Positions 21,011 to 32,284 of a stretch of 64,000 nucleotides of DNA are shown piece by piece; within the stretch, counting starts at the first letter, position 1; every line of letters starts with the position of its first letter. A program made the position numbers and the translations under genes. The DNA lies in assembly GCA_037176705.1 (NCBI GenBank), contig CM073895.1:2046001-2110000 (forward strand), given 5' to 3'. Below the pieces are notes generated by a model, which had not been told where the DNA came from, searched no databases, and saw nothing but the letters and a program-made list of their open reading frames with translations. This DNA is from Molossus alvarezi. Its lineage: Eukaryota > Chordata > Mammalia > Chiroptera > Molossidae.

Positions 21011-21741
21011 AGTCAGGCGGGCTGGCCCTCCTGGGGGTGCCTCCCTGGCCTCGGCGTGTCCAGCGGGGCCCTGTCAGGAGTTGGCGCCGGGCAGTGTTCC
21101 AGGCGGGCGGTGCCCAGGGAGCGCAGATGACCAGTGGTGTCAGGCCACCCGCACTGTCTCAGGATGGACAGGGGAAGTGAGAATCTGGCTGGGGTGGGGT
21201 GGGGTGGTCTCTGTTACAGATAATTTCACCTGACACTTGTTAGTGATCAGGAAGTCTCCTCCAGACCGCTGCAGCCCAGGGCAGGGAGCTCACTTCCATA
21301 CAACCAGGACCAGCAGGTCTGCAGCCCCAAAGCAGGCTGAGGGCGTCTGTGCGTGGGAAATGACGAAGAGGGGACATCGGGGTTGGGGGACTCCTGCTGA
21401 AGGCAGGCCAGAGTGACCGACGGCAAGGGTGCTGATGAGGAATGTGACGGGCTGCCCCAGGTGGGGGAGTCTGGCCTGACTGACTTAGCAGGACTCCAGC
21501 CACCAGGGGGCCCTGCAGGCGGAGGTCAGGGCCCCTGCACGGGGCTCCTGGGGAGAGGAGCTGTCTGCAGTGTGGCCCAGAGCTCTGTAACCACAGGGTC
21601 CACGTTCTCCGGTTCTGCAGCCGCCCCCTCCTGGACCCACAGCTCCTGGGCCACGTGGAGGTCCAGCTGCTCACGGGGGGGGGACGCTCCCGAGCTCCGA
21701 CGACGTGTCTGGCTCTGTGCGGCGTCTCGCCTGCAGAACGG
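21011..21741. other. Intergenic, unannotated
   Basis: GC-rich sequence with no supported gene or repeat. Confidence 0.45.
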
Positions 21742-21883
21742 CCCTGGTCCAAGAGTGTCCAGGGGCCTCCCCACGGCCTCCCCACAGACGACACCGTGAT
21801 CATCATCATCGACCCTGGTCCGAGGGTGTCCAGGGGCCTCCCCACGGCCTCCCCATGACGGCACCCTGATCATCATCATCACC
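21742..21883. repeat. Two-copy 71-bp direct duplication with CATCATCAT
   Basis: The first copy starts ccctggtccaagagtgtcca at 21742 and the second ccctggtccgagggtgtcca at 21813. Each ends in tgatcatcatcatc. Few differences separate the copies, so the duplication is fairly young. Confidence 0.75.
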
Positions 21884-23519
21884 TCGGCCCAGAGGATGGA
21901 ACGCCTCAGGGCTGCTTCCTAAGCGCATCCCTCGGGTGTCAGGAAAGGACCCCGGTGTGGAGAAACCCTTGGGTTTTCAGTTGAAAATACTTTGCTGTTT
22001 AAGACTTTTAGAGTCCCACCTGGATTTGGTGGCGGTTCCCGGACTGTGAGGGTCACACGGGCAGGTTCCTGGCTCTAACAGCTGCAGCTTCTCCGAGGCT
22101 CCCAGCCCAGGGGGAGGCTGCCCCGGGCCCAGCTGCACCCGCCTCTCGGTCCAGGCGCCGCTGACGGTGGCCAGGCAGTGACGCACGTGGAGGGGAGGTG
22201 GGCGGAACGAGGACCCCCAGACACGTCCACATGCGAGTCCCTGGGACCCGTGGATGTGACCTTACTCAGCAGAAGAAACTTTGGAGGCGGGTTAAGGGAA
22301 GGGTCCTGAGGTGGGGTCGTCCTGGGTTACCCAGTGGGGCCTCCCAGGGTCCTTGGGGACCGGGAAAGCTGAGGTCCGAGCGCACAGACAAGACCGCACT
22401 GCCGGCTTTGAGGAGAAGGAGGGGCCACGAGCCACGGCCTGCGGGCGCCTCCCGGAGCTGGGAGAGGCTGGGAGCAGACTCCCCGGGCCCCCGAAGGACC
22501 CTGCCTGCCCAGGGACACCCCTCTGGCCTTGATCTCCAGAACTATGAGCCAATACATTTTGATGTTTGAATCACCACGTCCGTGACCATTTCTGCAGCAG
22601 CCTCAGGAACTGACAGAGAGAAGGGCCGCTCCCCGCCCCCACACGCGTGCTCACATCCCATCCGGGAAGCACCTTGAGCCCCGACCTCCCAGATGGACAC
22701 CTGCCGGAGGCCACGGGAGGCCAGGCTCCAGGGTGTCATTGCCTCTGGGGGCGTGAGCGGAGTCTGGGTCAGGAAGTTGAGGGGCTGAAGGGTGCAGCGT
22801 TTCCAAGAAGCAACCCTACGGGTGCTGGGCTCCTTTGCTGCCCACAGCAGCCTGCGTTTCCGGGCCACAGGATGTGGGGACGGCGGGTGGCTGCCCGATT
22901 GACCAGCTTGGTTCTGGGCCCCCGGCTGGGCGAGGGTGGCCGACCTCCCGGGGCCCTGAAGGATGGCGGGACTCAAACCCCAGCCTTGCCCTGAGAGCCA
23001 GCCGTGGCATGGTGGCTGTAAAAAGCAGGCTCGGTCGTGAGAAAGGCCACTTGGGGGTGGGGTGGTGACTTATTTCCCAGGGGAGTCACCATCCGGTCCC
23101 CCTGGAGGACGGGAGGCAAGTAAGGAGAGCCAGCGCGAAGCCCTCCCGCCCGAGCGCGCTGCGGAAGGCGGCACGTGGGCGCGCCTCTGCCTCGCTGTTC
23201 TGGGGACGGCGACAGCTGAGCCAGTCGGCCTGAACGGTTGTCCCCAGGCCAGCCCCCTGCTTCCACCTGAACTTCCATCAGAAATGGACGCATTCCGAAA
23301 GGAAGCAAAACCTACTCCCTTATACACGGCTACAGAGTTCGGAGGAAGTTCACTGCTCTCTCCTCTTGGAAAGGACGGTTGCGACTTTAAGATCGGAAAA
23401 GACGAGTAAGATTTCTGTGTGTGCGCAAGAGCTCACGGAAGACGGGGCTTTGACCTTGAAGGGCTCGCAGCTCCCACACATTCTCGTCCTCCTGCCTGGC
23501 GCGGAGCTTCGCCAGGAGC
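21884..23519. other. Intergenic, mostly unannotated
   Basis: Apart from the repeat fragment at 22525-22615, no gene or element is supported. The stretch 23270-23410 is less GC-rich but shows no clear motif cluster. Confidence 0.45.
22525..22615 (+). repeat. Fragment of an ancient mammalian interspersed repeat (MaLR/MER-like 3' end)
   Basis: The words ccttgatctccagaactatg and cctcaggaactgacagag resemble the common mammalian 'cttgatcttgga...ccagaactgtgag...' repeat end. The family is not certain. Confidence 0.4.
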
Positions 23520-23790
23520 ACCCCAGCGGCTCGCACACGTGTGCAGGTGTGTGTGCTTATACTGTGACGTGTGTAGGCACACGTGTGTGCATGTGCTAGG
23601 TGTGACCACGTGCACCCAGCCACGTGCACCCACGTGTGCATGTTGTCCGTGTGCGTGCATGCAAACACATGCATGCGGATTGTGCATTTGAAAGTGGGCA
23701 TAGGTGTGCATGTGTGCACACAGTGCACGCATTCCTGCGTGTGCGCATACGTGCTAGTGCACACGTGCTGGTGCGAGTTGATGCCCGTGC
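23520..23790. repeat. Degenerate GT/CA-rich tract with ACGTGT words
   Basis: The tract alternates gtgtgcatgt, cacgtgtg and acgtgcaccca over about 270 bp. Alternating purine-pyrimidine words give Z-DNA potential and many CACGTG E-box-like words. Confidence 0.7.
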
Positions 23791-25344
23791 AGCCCGTGCG
23801 TGCTGACATGGCGCCCAGCTCTTCCGGGTAGCGCTCCGATATGGCCCTCGGAGGGGTGATTCTGCACAGGAAAGCTCAGGGCCTTCCCCTGCGCGGCCCC
23901 TCCGAGCCCTGCACCCAGTTTTATATTCTTTCTCTTACTGTGGGTCCAAGTTGAAAAGCTTCAGTCCCACGAAACCTGGGTCTTCTCCGATGGGGGAAAC
24001 TGAGGCACCGAGGAGCCTGAGCACTGGCCCCGAGCTGTGGCCTGGAGACGTCTGTGTGCCTCCAGGCTCGCCCTCCTCTGGGTGGGCATGCTCACCCATG
24101 GCGCCACACAGCGCCCTTTCCTGGGGACACCCCGAGGTCCCCTTCCTCCGCTGGCCCCGGCCCCACGTCCCATGTCCCCCCAGACACCCCCTCTGCAGGG
24201 TGCAGCCTGGCCTGCTCCATCCCACCACTGACCAGTGTCCCTTAGCTGTTCTGGGCCTTGTCCTCGTCATTTGAATGTGGGGGCATCAGAGTCGCCCCCA
24301 GGGGGGTGTGAGGGTAACCGAGGTGGTTTGGTGACTGCCTCACCTTGGTTCACGGTTACTGCTGACCTGCAAGGACTCTGTGACCTGTGCTAGCCTCAGT
24401 GGCCCCGTTTTCTCTCCTCAGTGGTGACCTTGACCTCACGGTGTGGGAGGCTCAGCGAATGAGGGTTTTCCCGGAGTGAGTGTGGGGTCCTGGTCTCCAA
24501 CTACCCGCATACGGCTCCTGGGGGGCCCGGATGGGGTGGGGGTGGGGGGATGGGGGCCAGGCCAGGTGACCCCATGCTCCCAGCGAGCCGGGCCTTCGGG
24601 GGGATAGGGGTGGGCTTAGTCCTGGCCAACCCCTGCCGGTGTCCCGCTCAGGAGTGCCGGTCGGCACAGTGGACAGAAACCTCCCAGCCTTTGCTGTTGA
24701 GACCGATTGACGGTCAACCCCACTGTTTGTTCCTGCTGAAGCCGCCAGCCCCTCTCCAGGGCCAGGGGTCGTCCGTGATGGCGATGAGAGAAGCCCTCCA
24801 CCTACCTGGCTGCTGGGTTCCGTGGTTGCCCACTGCACCTGGCGTCTTGGCGGAGGTGGTAACCGGGTGGCCAGGCTCCAGGGAGCGGCGCACCCAGGCT
24901 GGGGACCAGGGACGGGTGCGGGGCCTGTGGTGGCTCCTGTGGAAGTGGACACTGGTGGGTGCCGCCAGGCCTCGAGCACAGAGCCCCACATCAGGGAGGG
25001 TGGGGGAGGGCATCCAGGGGAGGGGACACCTGGGAGGACTTTAGCTGACTTGGGGGTGGTCAGGGCCGGGAGCTGGGCTCCAGGGACAGGCTCAGCAACT
25101 TGCCGACAGGAGGACTGGGTGTGGCCGAGCCCAGAGCCAGCGGCCAGCACCTCTTGCTCACACCCTGCTGGGCTCCCAGGCCCCTGTCCTCACTGCTGCT
25201 TTGAGGTCTTCCGGGCTGGGAGGACGGTGCCCGGGCCCCACCCCCGAGGCCACCCAAACCCTCCGCCCTGCCACTAGGTCCCTCCCTCCAAGCCCCAGAC
25301 CAGCAGCCTGCAGAGGGAAGCGTTCCAATCAGGGCCAGAGGGGG

Positions 25345-25430
25345 ACTGGGTGCCCTGTGCCTCAGTTTCTCCATCTGGGCAATGGGCAGAGGGTGATAAC
25401 CTTGAGGCCTGTGTGGCTCCTCTGTCCAGG
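25345..25430 (-). repeat. MIR-like fragment (antisense)
   Basis: The text tgtgcctcagtttctccatc then tgggcaatgggcaga is the antisense MIR core. The flanking sequence 23791-26225 is otherwise unannotated GC-rich DNA. Confidence 0.5.
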
Positions 25431-26225
25431 AGCGGGCAGTGACCTCACTCCAGATCCCTGTTTCCCGTCGTGCCTCAGTATCCTTTCTGACTCAAGGCGT
25501 GGGGGTCAGGGAGCCTGCCGGGGACTGCTGTGCCTTCCGTGGCCACAGCGAGCGCTCCGTGGACGCTGCCTCCGTTCGTGATGGCCAGCGCCGGGCCTTG
25601 AAGGGCCGCCTCTGCGGCTTTGGCCAGGTGGAGGGGTTCTGCCTTCTGTGTCCACCATCCAAGGCCTGCAGATGAGGCTCCGGGTGACAGCCCGTGGTCA
25701 TTGCACACGGCCACCAGCAGAGGGCGGCCGTGCTCCACGCACAGATGGGCCCAGCACAAGCAGGCTCTTTCAGGTAGTGGCCTGAGGGGGGAGGGCAGGG
25801 ACCCTCAGCCACACAAAGGCGGGTCTGGCGCTTGGCTCTCTGCAAGGGACTGGGAGGCCCAGACAACTGGTCTCTGAAAGGGGCGAGAGGTACTGGCCGG
25901 TCCGCTCCACGTTCGGACTGCCCTGTGGAGCTTGGGCCAGGGGACAGGACATAGGAGGGGAGACTGAGGCAGGCAGGGCAGGGGCTTGCTGAGGGCCCTG
26001 CAGACCATGTTGGGAGCCCGGACTGTGTCTGACAAGCGGGAGGGATGGGGTGAGGGACGAGCCCTGACTATTCACTCCCACAGACATGGGGTTTCACACG
26101 CCTGGTTCCCACCCGCAGGGGCTGGTGTGGACGGAGGTGGCATCTGCACGTCTTCATTGAGAGTCTGGCACCACCTTGGGGCAGGAGGGCAGGTGGACGG
26201 CTTCTCCCCTGCTCACAGCCCAGAC

Positions 26226-28850
26226 CAGTGGGCTCTCTCTCCTCCCTCTCTCCTCCCCTCTCTCCTCCCTCTCTCTCCCCTCACTCTCCCTCCTCATCCC
26301 CTCTCTCCTCCCCTCTCTCCTCCCCTCACCGCCCCTCTCTCCTCCCCTCTCTCCCCCCTCTCAACTCCCCTCTCCTCCCTCTCTCCTCCCCTCTCTCCTC
26401 CCCTCACTCCTCCCTCCCCTCTCTCCTCCTCCTCCCTCACCCCCTCTCTCCTCCCCTCTCTCCTCCCTCTCACCTCCCCCTCTCTCCTCCCCTCTCTCCC
26501 CTCACCTCCCTCTCTCCCCCTCTCTCCTCCCTCTCTCCCCCCTCTCACCCTCTCTCCTCCCCTCTCACCTCCCTCCCCCTCTCCGATCACAGTCTCCCTA
26601 CTCGCCTCCCCTCTCTCCTCCCCTCTCTCTCCTCCCTCTCCCTCCCTCTCTCCTCCCCTCCCTCCCTCTCTCCTCCCCTCTCTCCTCCCCTCTCTCTCCC
26701 TCTCTCCTCCCTCACGTCCCCTCTCTCCTCGTCTCCTCCCCTCTCTCCTCTCCCTCCCTCTCACCCCCTCTCTCCTCCCCTCTCTCCTCCCCTCTCTCCT
26801 CCCCTCTCTCCTCCCCTCTCTCCTCCCTCCCTCATCCCCTCTCTCACCCCTCTCTCCTCCCCTCTCACTCCCCTCTCTCTTCCCCTCTCACCTCCCCTCT
26901 CTCCTCCCCTCTCTCCCCCCTCTCTCTCCCCCTCTCCCCCCTCTCCCCCTCTCTCCCCCCTCTCTCCTCCCCTCACTCCCTCCTCCTCACCTCCCCTCTC
27001 TCCTCTCCTCCCTCTCTCCCCCTCTCTCCCCCCTCTCTCCCCCTCTCTCCTCCCTCTCGCTCCCCTCTCTCCTCCCCTCTCTCCCCCCTCTCTCCCTCCC
27101 CTCGTCTCCCCTCTCCCCTCTCTCCTCCTCCCCTCTCTCCCCTCTCTCCTCCCTCTCTCCTCCCTCTCTCCTCCCTCTCTCTCCCCTCTCTCCTCCTCCC
27201 TCTCTCCTCCCTCTCTCCTCCCCTCTCTCCTCCCCTCTCCTCCCTCTCCCTCTCTCCCCTCTCTCCCCTCTCTCCTCCCTCTCCCCTCCCCTCTCTCCTC
27301 CCTCTCACCTCCCCTCTCTCCTCCCCTCTCTCGCCCCTCTCTCCCCTCTCCTCTCTCCCCCCCTCTCCCCCCTCTCTCCTCCCTCTCTCCTCCCCTCTCA
27401 CCTCCCTCTCTCCTCCCTCTCTCCTCCCCTCTCACCTCACCTCCCCTCTCTCCTCCCTCTCGCCCCCCTCTCTCCTCCCTCTCTGCTCCCCTCTCACCTC
27501 CCCCTCTGCCCCCTCTCTCCTCCCCTCTCTCCTCCCCTCTCTCCTCCCCTCTCTCCTCCCCTCTATCCTCCCCTCTCTCCTCCCTCTCTCCTCCCTCTCT
27601 GCTCCCCTCTCTCCTCCCCTCTCTCCCCCCTCTCCCCCCTCTCTCCCCCCTCTCTCCCCCCTCTCACCTCCCTCTCACCTCCCCTCTCTCCTCCCCTCTC
27701 ACCTCCCCTCTCTCCTCCTTCTCACCTCCCCTCTCTCCTCCCCGTCTCCCCCCTCTCTCCCCCCTCTCTCCCCCTCTCTCCTCCCCTCTCACCTCCCCTC
27801 TCACCTCCCCTCTCTCCTCCCCTCTCACCTCCCCTCTCTCCTCCTTCTCACCTCCCCTCTCTCCTCCCCTGTCTCCCTCCCTCTCTCCCCCTCTCTCCTC
27901 CCCTCTCACCTCCCCCTCTGCCCCCTCTCTCCTCCCCTCTCTCCTCCCTCTCTCCCCTCTCTCCTCCCCTCTCACCTCCCCCTCTGCCCCCTCTCTCCTC
28001 CCCTCTCTCCTCCCCTCTCTCCCCCTCTCTCCCCCCTCTCTCCTCCCCTCTCACCTCCCCTCTCTCCTCCCCTCTCTCCTCCCCTCTCTCCTCCCCTCTC
28101 TCCTCCCCTCTCTCCTCCCCTCTCTCTCCCCTCTCTCCTCCCCTCTCTCCTCCCCTGTCTCCCCCCTCTCTCCCCCTCTCTCCTCCCCTCTCACCTCCCC
28201 TCTGCCCCCTCTCTCCTCCCCTCTCTCCTCCCTCTCTCCCCCTCTCTCCTCCCCTCTCACCTCCCCCTCTGCCCCCTCTCTCTCCCCTCTCTCCTCCCCT
28301 CTCTCCTCCCCTCTCTCCTCCCTCTCTCCTCCCTCTCTGCTCCCCTCTCTCCTCCCCTCTCTCCTCCCCTCTCTCTCCCCTCTCTCCTCCCCTCTCTCCT
28401 CCCCTCTCTCCTCCCCTCTCTCCTCCCTCTCTGCTCCCTCTCTGCTCCCCTCTCTCCTCCCCTCTCTCCTCCCTCTCTCCCCCTCTCTCCTCCCCTCTCA
28501 CCTCCCCCTCTGCCCCCTCTCTCCTCCCCTCTCTCCTCCCTCTCTCCCCCTCTCTCCTCCCCTCTCACCTCCCCCTCTGCCCCCTCTCTCCTCCCCTCTC
28601 TCCTCCCTCTCTCCCCCTCTCTCCTCCCCTCTCACCTCCCCTCTGCCCCCTCTCTCCTCCCTCTCTCCTCCCTCTCTCCCCCCTCCTCTCCTCCCCTCTC
28701 ACCTCCCCCTCTGCCCCCTCTCTCCTCCCCTCTCTCCTCCCTCTCTCCCCCTCTCGTCCTCCCCTCTCACCTCCCCTCTGCCCCCTCTCTCCTCCCTCTC
28801 TCCTCCCCTCTCTCCTCCCCTCTCTCCTCCCTCTCTCCTCCCTCTCTGCT
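26226..28850. repeat. Polypyrimidine (CT)n-type minisatellite, 2.6 kb, with 66-68-bp higher-order units
   Basis: The plus strand is almost purine-free for over 2.6 kb, built from ctctcctcccct-type words with rare g or a. Toward the right end a higher-order unit recurs. The landmark cacctccccctctg (or its one-C-shorter variant) falls at 28499, 28566, 28633, 28700 and 28768, a 67-68-bp period; earlier pairs at 27907/27973 and 28192/28258 are 66 bp apart. Three plus-strand frames remain open because stop codons need A or G, which are scarce. The array runs into the assembly gap, so its true length is unknown. Confidence 0.95.
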
Positions 28851-29050
28851 NNNNNNNNNNNNNNNNNNNNNNNNNNNNNNNNNNNNNNNNNNNNNNNNNN
28901 NNNNNNNNNNNNNNNNNNNNNNNNNNNNNNNNNNNNNNNNNNNNNNNNNNNNNNNNNNNNNNNNNNNNNNNNNNNNNNNNNNNNNNNNNNNNNNNNNNNN
29001 NNNNNNNNNNNNNNNNNNNNNNNNNNNNNNNNNNNNNNNNNNNNNNNNNN
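28851..29050. other. Assembly gap, 200 N
   Basis: Exactly 200 N residues terminate the polypyrimidine array, so this is probably a placeholder length. Sequence resumes with a unique GC-rich segment at 29051. Confidence 0.98.
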
Positions 29051-30559
29051 CCCATCGGCGCCCACGCGTGAACACGCGTTTCAGGAGCCCTCTGCCGGCC
29101 TCTGGGGAGACAGGGACCTGGGCACAGATGGAGGGCGCCCAGGTCCCTTCCTCGGGACTCAGACAGCCAGGACGAGGGTCAGTGTCCTTGCCCAGCCCTG
29201 TCCGGGCAGCCTGGCCGATTCACTGCTGCTTCCCCTGAATGCCAGCCTGTCCTGGGCACCGAGATGGGGTGGAGGGGCAGCGCCTCGGGCTCTGCGGGCT
29301 GGCAGTGGGCGGAGGGGGCACAAAGCACCCTGCCCCACAGTCCCCGGGCTGGAGGTGTTTACAGAGGCGGAGGCCAGACAGGAAGGGGGACAAAGAGGCT
29401 TTGCAGGGCGGAGCGGCCAGCGGGACGGAAAACCTTCATGGAAAATGTGGCTGCGGCTCTCGGGCCGTGGAGGGGGGGCGGCGAGGAGAATGGGGCTTTG
29501 TGCGGTGCCCTCTCCCCAACCCCGGAGCATGGGCCCGCCCGCACCCCACCACCCGGAGCCTTCCAGAGCCCGGCCTGCTCTGGCTGGAGCCCAGCCGTGT
29601 GGTTGGGGTGCGAGGCCCTGCGGACCCCAGAGGTTGTATATTCCAGGAGTGTGGGTTTGGGTTCAGGCTTCAAGGCCATGCACTGGGTGCTGGGTGCTGG
29701 GCACTGGGTGCTGGGTGGGGAGACAGATGGAGAAGGAGCTGGACTGTGGAGAAGACAGTGGGCCAGGGGGAGTCCAGTCCCTGGGGAGCCATCTTGAGCC
29801 CCAGCTGGAGCCCCCAAGACCTGTGACATCACCTGGGAAAAGCACGCAGGACACTGAGGGGCTTTCAGCTCCTGGGCCTTTCGTTCTCCCCTGGGGAGGG
29901 AACCGCCACAGGCGAGTGGCTTCCGGCTATTGTTCTCGTGAGACACCCTCAGCGGTGGCCCCACACAGGTGGCTGTGCCCTGGGCCCTGCGTGTAGAGCC
30001 GGACAGTTGCCGCTCTGCATGGTGCCGCCGCGTGGTTTGGACGCAGCAGTGTCCAGCGTGAGATCTAAGATCCATACGGTTTCCACAGAAACCCCATCAC
30101 GCAAGTCATCGTCATCTCCGCCGGAAGGGTGGCGTGCGGCCAGTGTGCCGGCCCCAGACGTCTCCTGACCCTGGGCACTGTCTGCTGGGACACCCTGTCA
30201 TGGTCTAGGGGCCCTGGAAGCCTCTGCCTCTTATCCAAAGAAAGTTCAGAGACCCCCGAGGACATGTGTTCTGTCCCTCAGGGCCAGCTCAGAGTGGTTG
30301 TCAGGTCTCCGAGCAGGGACTTGGTTGCCGAGGCGACATGGGCTCCGTGAAGCAGGTGCTCCTCCCTGTGGCCAAGATCACAAAGCTGACAGTGTCCCAG
30401 GGCACAGCCCTGGCAGGGGCTGCCTCGCTCGGCCACGCCGTTGGGGGTCCTGGGGCCCCGAGAGGCCCCTACGGGCCAATGTGACTTAGCACCTGGCCCC
30501 TGTTCTAAGGCCGCTGGAAACTCGCTCCGGCAGGTCCTGTCTCCGAGGTGGTTAGGGAT
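29051..30559. other. Intergenic, unannotated, with a short tgctgggtg repeat at 29683-29720
   Basis: This is unique-looking GC-rich DNA. A four-unit repeat of gcactgggtgctgggt-type words lies near 29683-29720. No gene is supported. Confidence 0.45.
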
Positions 30560-30577
30560 AAGACCTGATGTGTCTTT

Positions 30578-30802
30578 TTATTTTATTTTATTTTTTTCCC
30601 CATTTATCTTCAGAAAAGAGTGGGAGGGAGGGAGAGAGAAACATCGATATGAGAGACACATCAACTGGTTGCCTCCTGCCTGACCCCAACCACGGCCGGG
30701 GACTGAACCGCAACTGAGGTGCCTGCCCTTGACCGGAATCGAACCTGTGACTCTTCGGTCCACGGGCTGATGCTCCAACTGCTGAGCCAAACTGGCCAGG
30801 GC
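30578..30802 (-). repeat. VES-type bat SINE, first of a head-to-tail pair
   Basis: On the minus strand it starts gccctggccagtttggctca, with a tRNA-like head including B-box-like ggttcgattcc, the tcgatgtttctctctccctc middle and an A/T-rich tail. It is flanked by related direct repeats (aagacctgatgtgtctttt at 30560, aagacctgaaatgtctttc at 30803). Confidence 0.85.
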
Positions 30803-30820
30803 AAGACCTGAAATGTCTTT

Positions 30821-31075
30821 CTATTTTATTTTATTTTTTTCTATCCTCACCTGAGGACATATTTTGCATTTATCTTCAGATAGAGTGGGAGGGAGGGAGG
30901 AAGAGAGAGAGAAACATCGATGTGAGAGAAACACATCGAGTGGTTGCCACCCACACGACCCCAACCGGGGCCGGAGACAAACCGCAACCGAGGCACGTGC
31001 CCTTAGCGGGAACCGAACCCGGGCCTCTCTGGTCCACGGGCCGACGCTCTAACCGCTGAGCCAAACTGGCCAGGG
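30821..31075 (-). repeat. VES-type bat SINE, second of a head-to-tail pair
   Basis: It has the same orientation and head as its neighbour and an intact-looking body. On the minus strand it carries an extra tail segment (atgtcctcaggtgaggat type), also present in the copy at 38712. It ends against a third copy of the flanking repeat (cctgaagtgtctttt at 31076-31090). Confidence 0.85.
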
Positions 31076-31489
31076 CCTGAAGTGTCTTTTAAATGTCAAG
31101 TGTAAGTTTGTGCATCTGTGAAAGTTAAGACACAAGCTCAGACTCTCACAGCTTAATACAGCCCAGGCTGTTCCTTGCTCAGTTCACAGTCTGATGGCGT
31201 CCGGGGCGCTCCTTAGCGGTGTCCCCAAGTGGTGTTGCGGAGACTGGGGCTGCTTCCTTCTGCTCCCAGCTGCACCCAGAGGCCACGGGCTCGGCTCAGG
31301 CACAGGACCAGCCTGGGAGCTGGGCCCAGAGGGCGGGGCCATGCCTGGGGAGGAGCTGTCTGTCTGCACGGTGGGCTGTGAGCTTTTTCACGTGGAAGGT
31401 GCTGCTCTGAGCCTGTGATGATCTAGGTGTGTGGGGAGTGGGGGTCCCCTTTCCAAGAAGAAAGACCACAACCATCCAGTGACGGGCCA

Positions 31490-31770
31490 ACGAGTGTGCC
31501 TCAGATTTCTGTGCCGAGGTCCTGACCCCCAGGCCTCAGGAAGGGACCGTGTGGGAGAGAAGGTTTTCACAGAGTGATTAGGGTAAAATGAGGCCTCTAT
31601 GGCGGGTCCTGATCCAATGTGACTGGTCCTTCTAGGAAGAGGACATTAGGACACAGACACACACAGGCATGACCACGCGGGTACACGGGGAAGACGGTGT
31701 CTACACGCCATGGAGAGAGGCCTCGGCGAAAGCAGCCTTCCCACGCCTGCCCTCAGCCTGGGAATACGAG
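31490..31770 (+). repeat. Ancient mammalian interspersed repeat fragment (family uncertain, MaLR/MER-like)
   Basis: The words gaggtcctgacccccaggcc, tgatccaatgtgactggtcc, gaggacattaggacacagac and tggagagaggcctcggcg occur in the order of a common mammalian repeat. It is diverged and truncated, and the family name cannot be fixed by eye. Confidence 0.5.
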
Positions 31771-32284
31771 GGAATACACTCCTGCCGTTTAGGCCAAGAG
31801 GCAAAACCACCCCGAGGGCCCGCAGCGGAGGGCCAGACCCACACACACCTGGGGGGCATATTAGCAGCTCAGGAAGGGGGCGGTCCTGCCCGCATCACGG
31901 GGCACACCCACAAGCCCAGAGGGCACTGCCGGCTGCTGCAGGGGTGCCCGCTGCGCTTTGATACGAGCAGGGCAGCGGGTTTGTTCCCCCATCGCCGCAA
32001 GCACCCGAGGAACATGTGCTCTACGATGGCACAGGCAGCCATGTCCCCAGGCGACAGGAGTGTTCCAGTGCCATCATAATTCCAGGGGCACCGCCACACC
32101 TGTGGCCCACTGACCGAAATGCCCTTTGCAGCGTGTGGCGGTGCCGTATTCCCCACTCATCCCGTGTCCCTGCAGGACTCAAAGTCAGAAGCAGAGAACG
32201 GAGCGGCGGGTGTGGGGCTGTGGGAGGGGTGGGGAAGAAGGGTCAGTGTTTTCCACGGTGAGAAAATGCACCCAGTCACGTGTC

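Noticed and set aside
25986..29996. Very long plus-strand open frames (up to 1336 codons, Leu/Ser/Pro repeats)
   Set aside because: They run through the polypyrimidine array, where stop codons cannot form because A and G are nearly absent, and across 200 N. All three frames are open, so there is no coding signal.
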